Shown: positions 8,230-17,109, numbered from the stretch's first letter. The stretch is 64,000 nt of DNA from CAVRQM01 sp963732775 (GCA_963732775.1 CAVTAR010000002.1:1-64000); one strand, 5' to 3'. Numbers and translations are program-made. The notes: generated by a model not told the origin, from the sequence alone.

Positions 8230-9568
8230 ATGTCCGTGACTTCGTCGGTAACCGCCCCTCTTGGACTTGAATTGGAGCCCATTTCGCCTCACGCTGGCAT
8301 TGAGGGGGCGTGGATGATCGACACGAGCGTCATGGACGGGGGTTTGCGGCCGGTCGAGGCGTCCCGAGCCATTGCCCCCCTGGTCGGGTATGCGCGGTCT
8401 GCGGACACCCGGAAGGCGGTGGACCAATGCTGCCGCGACCTGCGTCACGTCTCGCCGACGCTGCTCCTGGTGTTCTGCGGCGGCCGGCACGATCCAAACG
8501 TCGTGCTCGAAGGTTTTCGCGCGGTGTTCGGCGATGTCGCCATGGTTGGCGGCTCGGCGGCCGGCGCAATCGCCCACGATGGCTTTGGCTACAGCGGGTT
8601 CGAGATCGTCTGCGCCGCTTTCGTCGACCCGCGAACCACGCCGAAAATCGTCAGCGACTGTGACCTGACGATCGGCGAGTTCGAGGCAGGAAAGCAGCTG
8701 GGCCGCTCGGTCGCCAATCTGGCGGAGGACGGGGCCGTGACCCTGTTGTTCTTCGACAGCGTCGCCTGCACGACGCCGCCCCGCCTGCATTTCGCGAGCT
8801 CCCTCGTCGCCGGGTTCGAACTCGGGAAGGGGCGCGCGAAGCGTGGAATTGATCGGAGGCGGTCTCTTGACCGACCTCAATCTTTCCGATGGCTGGGTAT
8901 TCGACGGACATGGCGTGCGCAAGCACGCGGCGGTCGCGCTCGTGTTTCCGCCATGCGTGCGGGCGAGTACCATCGTCCTGCATGGCTGCCGGCCCGTCAG
9001 CACCTTCATGGATATCACGCGAATCGACGGCGCCGAGGTCTTCGAGCTCGACGGGGAACGGGCGCTGGACGTGATCGAGCGCCGCCTGAACCTCACGTTC
9101 GGGACCAGCAGCGCGCAGCACCTTTCGCTGATCGCCACGCTTGGCCAAAAGCAGGGCGATCGGTTCGCGGACTACGACGAGAACGCCTATGTGAACCGCC
9201 TGATCCTGACCACCAACCGGGACTCGGGCTCGATCACGCTGTTCGAGCCCGACTTCGCGCTCGGCAGCAAGGTGCAGATCATGTCGCGGGACAGCGAGCT
9301 GATGCTGCAATCGGTACGCGGGGGCGTCGTCAACGCAAACCGGACCAACGACAGCAGCGACTGCTTTCTCAATCTCTACATAGACTGCGCGGGGCGGGCG
9401 AGCGCGCGCAGCGGGGCTTCGACCGAGGAGGCCGACCTGGTCGTGCGCGGGCTGGACGCCAACGTGCCGCTGCTGGGCTTCTACTCCGGTGTCGAAATCG
9501 CTCCGTTCAGCGGCTACAGTCGCCCGCTCGACTGGACGGGCGTGCTGACCACGTTGCGGTTGACCTGA
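8230..9568 (+). pseudogene. FIST-domain sensor protein, one frameshift
   Basis: FIST proteins are input modules thought to bind small ligands such as amino acids. Residues 1-200 carry the FIST N domain (TLLLVFCGGRHD, VGGSAAGAIAHDGFGY). The second half carries FIST_C (GKVQIMSRD-like segment, DANVPLLGFYSGVEIAPF). The reading frame changes at a gggg run near 8829-8832: upstream it runs to GFELGKG, and downstream it resumes as RSVELIGGGLLTD. One base restores a continuous protein of about 446 residues, so a homopolymer miscall is a strong possibility. The ATG at 8230 has caggaa upstream. The stop overlaps the next gene's start (TGATG). Confidence 0.8.
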
Positions 9569-10899
9569 TGGACCACTTCACCGCCGCCTTGGAGCGCGAG
9601 GTTCAGTACTACCGCCGCGAGTGCAACGAACTCGGCGCACGGCTGCTGCGGATGCAGGAAGAACAGAGCCTCGCGCACCGTGAGGCGCGGCGCAGCAAGA
9701 CCGTTGCGAAGTTGCTGCGCGAGGCCTATCGGCTCGGCGACGTCTCCGGGTTGAACCAGGATCTCGGCATCCCGGTGCTGGAGCTGATCGTTGACAACGT
9801 GCTGTGCGATCGCGCGGCCCTGCTGCGCGAGGAGCCCGTCGGGAGCGGCCAGTTCTTGATATCCCATGCGGTCGGGCTGGCCGAGGAATCGATGAACGCG
9901 GTGGTAAGGATCGCCGCGACACCACGGTTCTCTTACACGACCGAGCACGAGCCAGTTCACGAGCCAGTCGATCGGATCGTGGCTGCCGTCGGCGTGCCGT
10001 ACGTCCTCTGGGCGTATGATCGCGGGAGCGGCCTCGCGCTCGTCATCGGCAACCGGGTAGAGACGAATGTCAACCGGCCGTTCGAGAGCGGCGACGAGAC
10101 GCTGATCGAGGGTGCCCTGTCCGTGTATGTGGACCTCCTCTACCGCAAGCACGTCGCCCTGCAGCTCCGCCAGGCCAAGCAAGTCGCCGACGCCGCCAGC
10201 GTCGCCCGGGCCACCCTGTCACAAGATTTGTTCGACGCTGTCGACCGGGAGTTGCAGCAGTTCGACGGTTCCTGGCGGAGTCTTGGTCTGAAACTTCACT
10301 CGCTGGACACTGTCCGGCACCTCTGGCCCGAAATAAGTGACGCGGTCGCCTCGTTCGACGGCCTTCGCCAGACGGTTCGCCGCGCACTGGGGCAAGCCAG
10401 CGAGGCTGGCCTCACGACGGCCTTGGCTTATGAATGGGTCTGCATCGACGACTTGGTCCGCGCGGCGATGCGGCCGTCCTATGCATCCAACATCCGCAGG
10501 GGCGTCGAGATCGATTGTTCGCTGCCGCGGCGCCGAGTCGCGATTTGTGCCGACCGGCTACGGATACAGCAAGTTATCCAAGACCTGATCGAGCTGGCCA
10601 CGGAAGGTTCCGTCGCGATTGGGACGGTCCGCGTGCTCGTATCGCGGCGGAGCGACGGAGGACTCGATCTGGTCGTCGCCGGTCAGCAGGCGCTCTCGCC
10701 GCGGGGGCCTCCCAGTCTCTGTGGCCCCTCGGAAAGGGTCACCGGTCGCCTGGCCGCGAGCCGCATTGAGACGGTTCGCACGGTGATGGAGGAACACGGC
10801 GGCACGTTCACGTTGGAGAGTAGCTCGAGTGCCGGCGTCTTTGCCCGCGCGGTGTTTCCGTCGCACGGCACACGCGACATCGAGCTGGCCAGTGGCTGA
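9568..10899 (+). CDS. Histidine-kinase-like protein with degenerate catalytic region
   Basis: 443-residue soluble protein, translationally coupled to the FIST gene and so its probable output partner. Residues 1-50 are a charged coiled coil (EREVQYYRRECNELGARL), 50-205 look GAF-like, and 210-300 are helical where a DHp domain would sit. No clear H-box histidine followed by E/D-P-L is present. The C-terminus resembles a HATPase: RLRIQQVIQDLIELATEG occupies the N-box position but lacks the usual N..N pair, and only a weak glycine-rich region is seen before HGGTFTLESS. The family pattern is therefore present with key residues missing, suggesting a pseudokinase or adaptor rather than an active kinase. 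Confidence 0.62.
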   Translation: MDHFTAALEREVQYYRRECNELGARLLRMQEEQSLAHREARRSKTVAKLLREAYRLGDVSGLNQDLGIPVLELIVDNVLCDRAALLREEPVGSGQFLISHAVGLAEESMNAVVRIAATPRFSYTTEHEPVHEPVDRIVAAVGVPYVLWAYDRGSGLALVIGNRVETNVNRPFESGDETLIEGALSVYVDLLYRKHVALQLRQAKQVADAASVARATLSQDLFDAVDRELQQFDGSWRSLGLKLHSLDTVRHLWPEISDAVASFDGLRQTVRRALGQASEAGLTTALAYEWVCIDDLVRAAMRPSYASNIRRGVEIDCSLPRRRVAICADRLRIQQVIQDLIELATEGSVAIGTVRVLVSRRSDGGLDLVVAGQQALSPRGPPSLCGPSERVTGRLAASRIETVRTVMEEHGGTFTLESSSSAGVFARAVFPSHGTRDIELASG

Positions 10900-11577
10900 A
10901 CGGAGCGGCCATCACAGGACGCTGCTCGGCTCTTGCTGCCGTTTCATCCTTGAAGACGGCGGTCTGAACGGCCGCACTGGGGCTCTGGTGCAAGCCGCCC
11001 ATGTGTACACGCCGCATCGTGCTGGACCATGCTATCGTCAGGTTGCGAGCACCGCGCTCCAAGCGGCGGGCGCATGAGCGCGGGATCCGCCGGCCGCCAG
11101 GTCCGGTTCCTTGGCTTGATCGAGGGTGCCTGTTTCCTTCGTCCCGACCTGCCGCCCGGAGGCCGACGGGAGCGGCGCCGTTCAAGGATAGCGACGGGCC
11201 ACCGCGCAGCGTCCTCGAGGGGCGCCGCGGCGTGGTGGCGCGGTGGCCGCCTCCTAAACCACGTCCGGGGACACGACCCCAGCCCCGGCGGGGTGGTCGC
11301 CAAGTTCGGCGCGCGCGTGACTTACGGCGCGTGCCACGGACGAGGTTGAACGGCACGAGGTTGTATGCCGCGTAGCGTGGCATCGTCGGTCTGATCCAGA
11401 CGGGCCGCAAGAACCGCAATGCGTGCGCGCCGGATGGCAGCGTCGCGGACGTTGAGGCGCGGGCGCCGAGCGACTGGTTCACCAGCGTTGCCGCCGAGGC
11501 GTCGCTGTATGCCTGAGCGGTGCCCGGCGGATGAGTGATAGTCGATAGTCGCGCTGGCGGCGACGCTGATGCTTAGG
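10900..11577. other. Stretch without an intact gene
   Basis: Several open frames of 60-220 codons exist on both strands, but all are rich in Arg/Pro/His or Trp, lack a plausible ribosome site and match no family I know. Base composition is patchy. I read this as a decayed spacer, not coding. Confidence 0.5.
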
Positions 11578-11673
11578 AGGTCGCGCTCGCCAGTAGTGCC
11601 GGCGGCGATAACTTCGACGTGGTGATCGACGCCACTGGCAACGCGGCTGTCCTTTTCCAAAGCCGGCTGCAGT
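11578..11673 (+). pseudogene. Remnant of a zinc-type (MDR) alcohol dehydrogenase
   Basis: A 31-codon plus-strand frame ends at a TGA and contains FDVVIDATGNAAV. This matches the nucleotide-domain motif DVVIDATGN of medium-chain dehydrogenases such as sorbitol or threonine dehydrogenases. No start or other domain is nearby, and the flanking frames are closed. The match is short, so this is a suggestion only. Confidence 0.35.
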
Positions 11674-11894
11674 GATGAGCCCGAGTCCGCCGCAGCGGTG
11701 GGACGGAGCCGGAGCATAGAAGATGGCTTAAGCGGCGTGACGCGGCATAGGCGACCGCGCCTTCGATGTCTGGTTTGCGCCATTTGACGCCGTTCCTGCA
11801 ATTTAGCGGTTGCCCCAAAGCTGTCGCTCGTTCGACGCACCTGACGAGCTCGCGCAGGCCCGATTTGTGTGAATCAGCACCCAAGCGGGACCCT

Positions 11895-12668
11895 CTAGCA
11901 AAATCCTAAATGCAGCATGCCGTCCTGCAATCTCGCGCCGGCCGGGTTGTCGATGGGAATTAGACGACCTGCCGACGCCCCAATTGCTCCAGGTACTGGA
12001 AATATCGCAGAAGGCTCAGGGCGTTTCGTATAATCGGCGTTTACCTCGGCGTATGCGATCGTATCATCTTGTCCTATCACGTAACGGGCGGGCATCGGCA
12101 AAGTCCAACTGTCTTCCCCGTTGAACTGCGTCAGATCCGCACCGAGGGCTTTCTGCACCTCACGCAGATAGTCCGGCGGAGTCCAGCGCACGCCGAACCG
12201 AGCGGCAATTTCACCGCCATGGTCGCCAAGGATCGGAAACCCAAGCCCGTTTTGCCGCTGCGGTTTCCGGCTATTAGCCGCTGTTTGCTGCGAGATGGCG
12301 ACCAGGCTCGCACCGCGAGCCTCGATTTCCGAGCGGGCCTCTTCCAGCGCGCTTAGGTCGAAGTTGCAGAATGGGCACCAGGCGCCGCGGTAAAAAGTTA
12401 CCACGAGCGGCCCTTTGGCGAGCAGCGCCTTAGAGGAGACCGGATTGCCGTTAACGTCAGGAAGCGTGAACTCCGGCGCCAAGTCCCCTGCGTTCAGCGC
12501 CCGGTTCTGGGCGCCCGACGCGATCAGTTCATTGACGGAGCGATGGAGCGCTTCGACTGCTGCCGGTGGAGCAAGGTTGGTATCGAATTTAGTTTCGAAC
12601 GCGTCGAGCTTGGCTTGCAGCGGCAGGCCGGATTTGGCGATCGAGGCGAAGGTCTCCTGAGGGGTCAT
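11895..12668 (-). CDS. Peroxiredoxin-like AhpC/TSA family protein
   Basis: Thiol peroxidase-like protein of 257 residues. An N-terminal helical segment (1-60) is followed by the thioredoxin fold: APEFTLPDVNGNPVSS, then VVTFYRGAWCPFCNFDL, where the peroxidatic cysteine sits in a CPFC pair as in the PRX-like2 group, and later SWTLPMPARYVIG. The ATG at 12668 follows aaggag. The last ~30 residues look foreign. Dropping one base near 11993 gives the typical ending LEQLGRRQVV and a stop at 11960-11962. The GST gene upstream is on the same strand, and the two may form a small stress operon. Confidence 0.85.
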   Translation of the reverse strand: MTPQETFASIAKSGLPLQAKLDAFETKFDTNLAPPAAVEALHRSVNELIASGAQNRALNAGDLAPEFTLPDVNGNPVSSKALLAKGPLVVTFYRGAWCPFCNFDLSALEEARSEIEARGASLVAISQQTAANSRKPQRQNGLGFPILGDHGGEIAARFGVRWTPPDYLREVQKALGADLTQFNGEDSWTLPMPARYVIGQDDTIAYAEVNADYTKRPEPSAIFPVPGAIGASAGRLIPIDNPAGARLQDGMLHLGFC

Positions 12669-12728
12669 CGAACATCTCCTTGAGTGGCAGAACAGGCTAA
12701 GTCTTGTTGAACACCTGAAGTCCGCGCT

Positions 12729-13316
12729 TTACAGCGGGCCGGCCTTCGATTTGCGCAAACCTCTGGGTGGATTGGGGAGCTTCGGCCACGCAAGCTCTAA
12801 TTTCACTGACAGAGTCATCGTAAAGCCGGCAATATCGGCGGCGCTGAACGTCTTGCCTGCAATGAATTCGTCCCGGTCGAAGTAGCGCTCTGCTGTCTCG
12901 CGTGTCGCGAGCATTCGATCCGTCAGTATCGTCTGCGCCTCTGGCATATTCGAACCGCGGAGTGAAAATGCCGCGTGGCTCACGGCTATTACGTCGGTCA
13001 CGAAGAAGAAACGTTCAGGTCCGATTGCTCGCTCACGGTCGTTTTCAGGCAACAATCGACCCGCGACCTTTCCGGCCGCGTGCAGAATGGTCGCGTTCGA
13101 TTGCGTAAGGAGGAAAGGCTCTCGGCCCTTCTCTTTTTCGACGAGGACTGGGACCTCTCCCTGCGGGTTCAGTGCAAGATCGTCCGTGCCCTGATGCGCA
13201 CCGCTCGAAAGATCGAGGAACTTAGGCGTGTAGGACAGACCCACTTCCTCAAGCGCGATCGCGGCTCTGATGCAATTTCCGGTCTGCGCACCGTAAAGCT
13301 CAAGTGTGGAATCCAT
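12729..13316 (-). CDS. Glutathione S-transferase family protein
   Basis: Cytosolic GST, 195 residues as read. The thioredoxin-like N domain has ELYGAQTGNCIRAAIALEE (Tyr/Thr-Asn-Cys near the active site) and the cis-proline segment GEVPVLVE, followed by QSNATIL for the glutathione carboxylate. The helical C domain includes FIAGKTFSAADIAGF, the usual N-capping motif. After WPKLPN the frame leaves the family pattern. A one-base shift near 12768 gives FAQIEGRPAVKRGL, the normal GST ending, with a stop at 12697-12699. The peroxiredoxin gene begins 29 bases after that restored stop. Confidence 0.87.
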   Translation of the reverse strand: MDSTLELYGAQTGNCIRAAIALEEVGLSYTPKFLDLSSGAHQGTDDLALNPQGEVPVLVEKEKGREPFLLTQSNATILHAAGKVAGRLLPENDRERAIGPERFFFVTDVIAVSHAAFSLRGSNMPEAQTILTDRMLATRETAERYFDRDEFIAGKTFSAADIAGFTMTLSVKLELAWPKLPNPPRGLRKSKAGPL

Positions 13317-13434
13317 GGCTATGCCCTTTCATCTAGTCGGCGGCCGCAACTAGTTCGCTTTTGAACGGTCGTTTGGTAGCTGTTTCACACTGGAGCGATA
13401 CGATCGACAGTTACCGTACACACCATCCACGCCG

Positions 13435-13679
13435 TTATCTTGCGGTCGCGAAGACAGCCTGTTTGATCACGTCGACCACGACGTCTGGGAATGTGACGGG
13501 GATGGCATCGAAGAGTTCACCTCAGTGACAGGAGCGTTGGCACGCTCGGCGATCGAGTCGCCTTCACGCTGAAGCCCCTGGATCACACCATGACTCCAAA
13601 GCGACGAATCTTCGACCGCCCCGTGTACAAGCACAATCGTAGATTTATCTGATTCGATTTCCACTGGAAGTCCTTTCAA
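13435..13679 (-). pseudogene. Alpha/beta hydrolase with its middle deleted
   Basis: The first ~35 residues are the start of an alpha/beta hydrolase (STIVLVHGAVEDSSLW, oxyanion-hole HG). They run directly into what looks like the extreme C-terminus of the same family: SIAERANAPVTEV, then, after a one-base shift near 13515, IPVTFPDVVVDVIKQAV and a stop at 13435-13437. The nucleophile elbow and most of the fold (about 160 residues) are missing, so this is an internal deletion plus a frameshift. The gene cannot be functional. Confidence 0.65.
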
Positions 13680-13774
13680 GGGGCGTTACGCCTGAGGATG
13701 GGCGGCTGGCGTCCCGGTTGCGCCAAGCCGCCGCAGTTCATCTCAGATTGGCAGTCAAAAGCCGACGTGTGGCA

Positions 13775-14071
13775 TTACTTGTATGCGACCACCTGTAGGC
13801 GACCAATCTTAGCTTCGGAGAACAACTCGCCCGCCCTCTCGACGAACTCCCGTCCTGCTTCGCCATTCAAATGGGCTTCGCGGCCGGCTTCATCGCCGAA
13901 CGTGTCGAACACCCGATAGACCCCCGTTTCACCTTCTATCTTCGCGGCGTGCCACGTCAGGGTTCCAGGTTCGCCTCTAACCAGCGACGCTTCTTTTGCG
14001 AGAAACGCCTCAATCTCGGCTTCTTTCCCAGGCTTAGCTTTCATCTCAACAAGTAATGCGGACTTAGCCAT
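13775..14071 (-). CDS. Antibiotic biosynthesis monooxygenase/quinol monooxygenase (YgiN type)
   Basis: Small ABM-fold protein, 98 residues; members act on quinols or similar aromatics, usually as cofactor-free dimers. The pattern is clear: SALLVEMKAKPGKEAEIEAF, then GTLTWHAAKIEGETGVYRVF, FGDEAGREAHLNGEAG and the final IGRLQVVAYK. The ATG at 14071 is preceded by aaggga-like sequence (ataagggataatga). The frame is open upstream, but only this start gives the usual N-terminus. It lies 56 bases downstream of the truncated ene-reductase, so both probably belonged to an electrophile/quinone detoxification set. Confidence 0.85.
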   Translation of the reverse strand: MAKSALLVEMKAKPGKEAEIEAFLAKEASLVRGEPGTLTWHAAKIEGETGVYRVFDTFGDEAGREAHLNGEAGREFVERAGELFSEAKIGRLQVVAYK

Positions 14072-14127
14072 TTCATTATCCCTTATTGTGACATGTGCAC
14101 GAGTCGTGCGGAGCAACCAAGTTGGCT

Positions 14128-14871
14128 TCACACCGCCAGCTCAGTTTCCTTGACGTCGGCGATCGGGCCGAGGATCGCCGGGTCGAAGTCGTTGAGGACG
14201 CCCCGATCGGACACGCGCCTGGGTAAGTCGGGGTTTGCGAGAGCACCCCGGCCCATGGTGATGATATCAGCACCATCGTTCAGCGAGGCCGCCGCCCGCT
14301 CGATGTTGTGCAGACTGCCGTTGGCAATAATCACCGCCTTGGGTGCATAGCGCTTGGCGAGACGAATCAAGGAGGGACCGTCCTCGGCGAAAGCGGGCTG
14401 CCACGCCTCGAACTCGGTCACATGGATGAAATCGGCGCCAGCATCGGCCAGGCTGCCGAAGATTATCTCGGCGTCGCGCTCCGCGCCCGCCCATTTGTGG
14501 TGATAGTCGTTCACCTTGCCTTGAGAGAGGCGGACGCCGACCGGCACCTTGTCACCGACCCTCGCACGCACCGCCTTGAGCGTTTCAAGGGTCAAGCGCA
14601 CACGGTCCTCCGTAGCGCCGCCCCACCGATCCGTTCTGTTGTTGGCGTAGCAGGTCAGGAACTGGTCGAGGAGATACCCATTCGCCCCATGGATTTCGAT
14701 CGCCTGAAAGCCGGCAACCTCGATTGCGCGCCCAGCCAACTCGGCAAAGCCGTTGATGGCATCCGCAATCTGCCCCTCCGTCATCGCGGCCGGCAGAGCG
14801 TAGCGGTCTTTGCCGTGATAGAACGCCATCTGTTCGCCCTTTGGCTGGACCGGTGACGGCCCCACGGGCAA
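14128..14871 (-). pseudogene. Old Yellow Enzyme-family FMN oxidoreductase, N-terminus missing
   Basis: NADH:flavin oxidoreductase barrel lacking its first ~110 residues: family members have about 360 residues and this has 247. It begins at the segment VGPSPVQPKGEQMAFYHG, which normally sits mid-protein. It keeps IEIHGANGYLLDQFL (the His-Gly-Ala-Asn substrate/FMN region), NNRTDRWGG, and VIIANGSLH plus TMGRGALANPDLP for phosphate binding. A stop closes the frame just upstream of 14871 and no missing part is found in other frames. The FMN-binding N-terminal strands are gone, so the product should be inactive. Confidence 0.75.
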
Positions 14872-14910
14872 TTATGCACTTCGCAAACACGGCAATTGGC
14901 ATAGGACGGA

Positions 14911-15129
14911 CTACCTAATCCAGCCCCAGACGATCAGGGCGCATCCCGCCGCGAACACAGCTCCCCACCCCACTGTAATGATGACCTGTGCGGGCAACAG
15001 CGGGACATGATTGACGCCGTGGCTACGAAGGTTCTTCACGTAGGTGCTTCGCGAGCGCGCAACGAAGCGGAGCACGGACGCCGCAAGAAGGCAGAGGAAG
15101 AACCCTGCCGAAAAGAGGAACCAGGTCAC
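14911..15129 (-). CDS. Small membrane protein, hypothetical
   Basis: 72 residues with two predicted membrane helices (FLFSAGFFLCLLAASVLRFV and VIITVGWGAVFAAGCALIVW) joined by a basic loop. The GTG start at 15129 overlaps the stop of the upstream gene (GTGA), implying coupled translation. I do not recognise a family. Confidence 0.55.
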   Translation of the reverse strand: MTWFLFSAGFFLCLLAASVLRFVARSRSTYVKNLRSHGVNHVPLLPAQVIITVGWGAVFAAGCALIVWGWIR

Positions 15130-15342
15130 GCATCTTCCTCTGCCTCGGGGGGCTTCTTCGGCACGTCCTTCGGCTTCTGCCGCGCGATCACGGCCAGCTT
15201 CTCCCGGAAAGCGGCTTCGTCTTCGTCAGCGCCTATGGCGCGGGCGGCTTCGACAAAGCGGTCACGCTGGTCCTTGGGCGACGCTTTCAGAGCCGGCGCC
15301 TCGTGCAGCGTCATTGGTGGTTGTCGCGTCGGTTTCAGCCTC
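15126..15342 (-). CDS. Small charged conserved-type protein
   Basis: About 71 residues from ATG 15342; an ATG at 15312 is also possible. The segment DEDEAAFREKLAVIA resembles a short protein often found beside PIN-domain genes in alphaproteobacteria, and a PIN fragment lies directly upstream here. It is hydrophilic, rich in Lys, Glu and Pro, with no membrane segment. It overlaps the next gene by four bases. Its function is unknown. Confidence 0.5.
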
Positions 15343-15520
15343 ATCGTTCGGCTCCGGTATCTCTTGGTGTTGCTCAAACTTCATTTGGAACTGACGGTCT
15401 GAGTCCGGGACTGGCAGTTCGCGCGCCGCTATCGGAACAAGTTCGCACATCCTCGCGCGACCGGCAAGAGCATGGTCGTCTGTGTAAATCGTCTCAGCCC
15501 CAGCAACTTGCAAATGCCTG
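15262..15520 (-). pseudogene. C-terminal fragment of a PIN-domain protein
   Basis: The frame contains VAGAETIYTDDHALAGRA followed by ELPVP. This matches the last strand-helix unit of PIN nucleases, where YTDD carries the late acidic residues, but the first ~100 residues of the domain cannot be found upstream. Its 3' end overlaps the small charged gene by about 80 bases. It is probably the stub of a lost PIN gene. Confidence 0.4.
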
Positions 15521-15537
15521 CCCGGGTGCGGGCATTT
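15512..15537. other. Imperfect palindrome downstream of glmU
   Basis: aaatgcc and ggcattt arms enclose a GC-rich centre with cccggg. It could be an operator-like site or a weak hairpin downstream of glmU. It also marks roughly where the PIN fragment breaks off. Confidence 0.35.
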
Positions 15538-15682
15538 ATCGACGCTTTGCGAGGTCGGCTGCTTGCTGGAACCGATGCAGGGTCCCGTGCATCCTGAAAG
15601 GCAAGTAAGCCCGCAAACGAGAAATTGGAGGAAGCTACAAAGACATCTTTCTCTTGGAACTGCCGTCGCTGCTTCGCCGGAG

Positions 15683-17020
15683 CTAGGGCTCGTCGCGCCC
15701 CGGGCTGGCGCGGCGCGCCCGGAACGCCGCCGCCAGCCCCGGCTTGTCCACCTGCTTCGCCCGCCCGAACGCCATCGCGTTCGCCTCCACGTCGCGGGTG
15801 ATGACGCTGCCGGCCGCCACCAACGCGCCGTCGCCGATCGCGAGGGGCGCGACCAGCACCGCGTCCGAGCCGATGAACGCACCCTCGCCGATGCTGGTGC
15901 GGTGCTTCGCGAAGCCATCGTAGTTGCAGGTGATGGTGCCGGCGCCGATATTGGCGCGCGCGCCCACCGACACGTCGCCCAGGTAGCTGAGGTGGTTCGC
16001 CTTGGCCCCGGCGCCCAGGCTGGCGGCCTTCAGCTCGACGAAGTTGCCGACATGCGCGGCGGGGCCCACCAAGGTCCCTGGCCGCAACCGCGCGTAGGGG
16101 CCGACCACGGCGCCGGCCTCGACGCGGCAGCCCTCGAGGTGGCTGAAGGCGCGGATCACCGCCCCGCTCGCCACCGCCACGCCCGGGCCGAACACCACAT
16201 GGGGTTCGACCGTGACGTCCGGCGCGAGCACGGTGTCGGCGGCGAGGAACACCGTCTCGGGCGCGACCAGCGTCGCCCCGCCGTCCATCGCGGCGGCGCG
16301 CAGGCCGGCCTGCACGCTGGCCTCGGCCTCGGCCAGCTCGCCGCGCGTGTTGACCCCGCGCAGCTCGACGTAGGGCGCCTCGACGACGGCGACGCGGACG
16401 CCGTCGGCGCGGGCCAGCGCCACCACGTCGGTCAGGTAGTATTCGCCCCTGGCGTTCTGGCAGCCCACCCGGCGGAGCCAGCCCGCCATGGCGGCGGCTG
16501 GCGCGCAGAGGACGCCGGCGTTGCAGAGCGCGGCGGCCCGTTCCGCCTCGGTCGCGTCGGCCCACTCCACGATGCGCTCGACGAAGCCGCCGGCGCCCAG
16601 CACCCGGCCATAGCGGCCGGGATCGGGCGGGCGCATTGCCAGCAGCGCGAGCCCGACGTCGCCGAGCCGCCGGCGCGCGAGCAGGCGGGCGAGCGTCTCG
16701 GGGCGGACCAGGGGATTGTCGGCGTACAGGACCGCGACCTCGCCGGCGCCGAAATGGGGCACGGCCTGCAAGGCGGCGTGCGCCGTGCCGAGCCGCTCGG
16801 CCTGCACCACCACCGGATGCGGCGCGGCGGCCGCGTGCAGCGCCGGCATGTCCGGGCCGGCCACCACCACCACGCGGTCGAACACCGTGGCGCAGGCGTC
16901 GATGAGGTGGGCCAGCATCGGCCGGCCGGCGAGGCGGTGCATCGCCTTGGGCAGGCTCGACCGCATCCGCGTGCCGAGGCCGGCGGCCAGGATGACGGCG
17001 GTGGTGGCCGGATCGCTCAT
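15683..17020 (-). CDS. glmU: Bifunctional N-acetylglucosamine-1-phosphate uridyltransferase/glucosamine-1-phosphate acetyltransferase
   Basis: Makes UDP-N-acetylglucosamine for peptidoglycan and lipopolysaccharide in two steps: acetylation of glucosamine-1-P, then uridylation. The N domain (about 1-225) is a nucleotidyltransferase with AVILAAGLGTRMRSSLPKAM, LGTAHA and YADNPLV. The C domain is a left-handed beta helix of hexapeptide repeats with NFVELKAASLG, KANHLSYLGD and GAGTITCNYDG, which include the acetyl-CoA and active-site residues. Length (445) is normal. Start: the ATG at 17020 gives the usual N-terminus, but three further ATGs lie just upstream in a repeat. It diverges from gph. Confidence 0.96.
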   Translation of the reverse strand: MSDPATTAVILAAGLGTRMRSSLPKAMHRLAGRPMLAHLIDACATVFDRVVVVAGPDMPALHAAAAPHPVVVQAERLGTAHAALQAVPHFGAGEVAVLYADNPLVRPETLARLLARRRLGDVGLALLAMRPPDPGRYGRVLGAGGFVERIVEWADATEAERAAALCNAGVLCAPAAAMAGWLRRVGCQNARGEYYLTDVVALARADGVRVAVVEAPYVELRGVNTRGELAEAEASVQAGLRAAAMDGGATLVAPETVFLAADTVLAPDVTVEPHVVFGPGVAVASGAVIRAFSHLEGCRVEAGAVVGPYARLRPGTLVGPAAHVGNFVELKAASLGAGAKANHLSYLGDVSVGARANIGAGTITCNYDGFAKHRTSIGEGAFIGSDAVLVAPLAIGDGALVAAGSVITRDVEANAMAFGRAKQVDKPGLAAAFRARRASPGRDEP

Positions 17021-17062
17021 GGTGGCTCGCTCATGGTGCTCGCTCATGGGTGGCTCGCTCAT
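17018..17062 (-). repeat. Tandem repeat carrying four ATGs at the glmU start
   Basis: A unit close to atgagcgagccacc occurs about four times, with ATGs at 17062, 17047, 17034 and 17020. Those at 17062, 17047 and 17020 are in the glmU frame; the one at 17034 is not. Unit length varies between 13 and 15 bases. Confidence 0.8.
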
Positions 17063-17109
17063 GCAGGTTCCCGGTAGCGGCCGGGCTCCGGCCGTGTCAA
17101 AGGCCGGCG

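Noticed and set aside
10808..11840. Several 60-220 codon frames on both strands in the spacer after the kinase-like gene
   Set aside because: Skewed residue content, no plausible starts and mutual overlap; only a short dehydrogenase-like scrap near 11.6 kb was kept.
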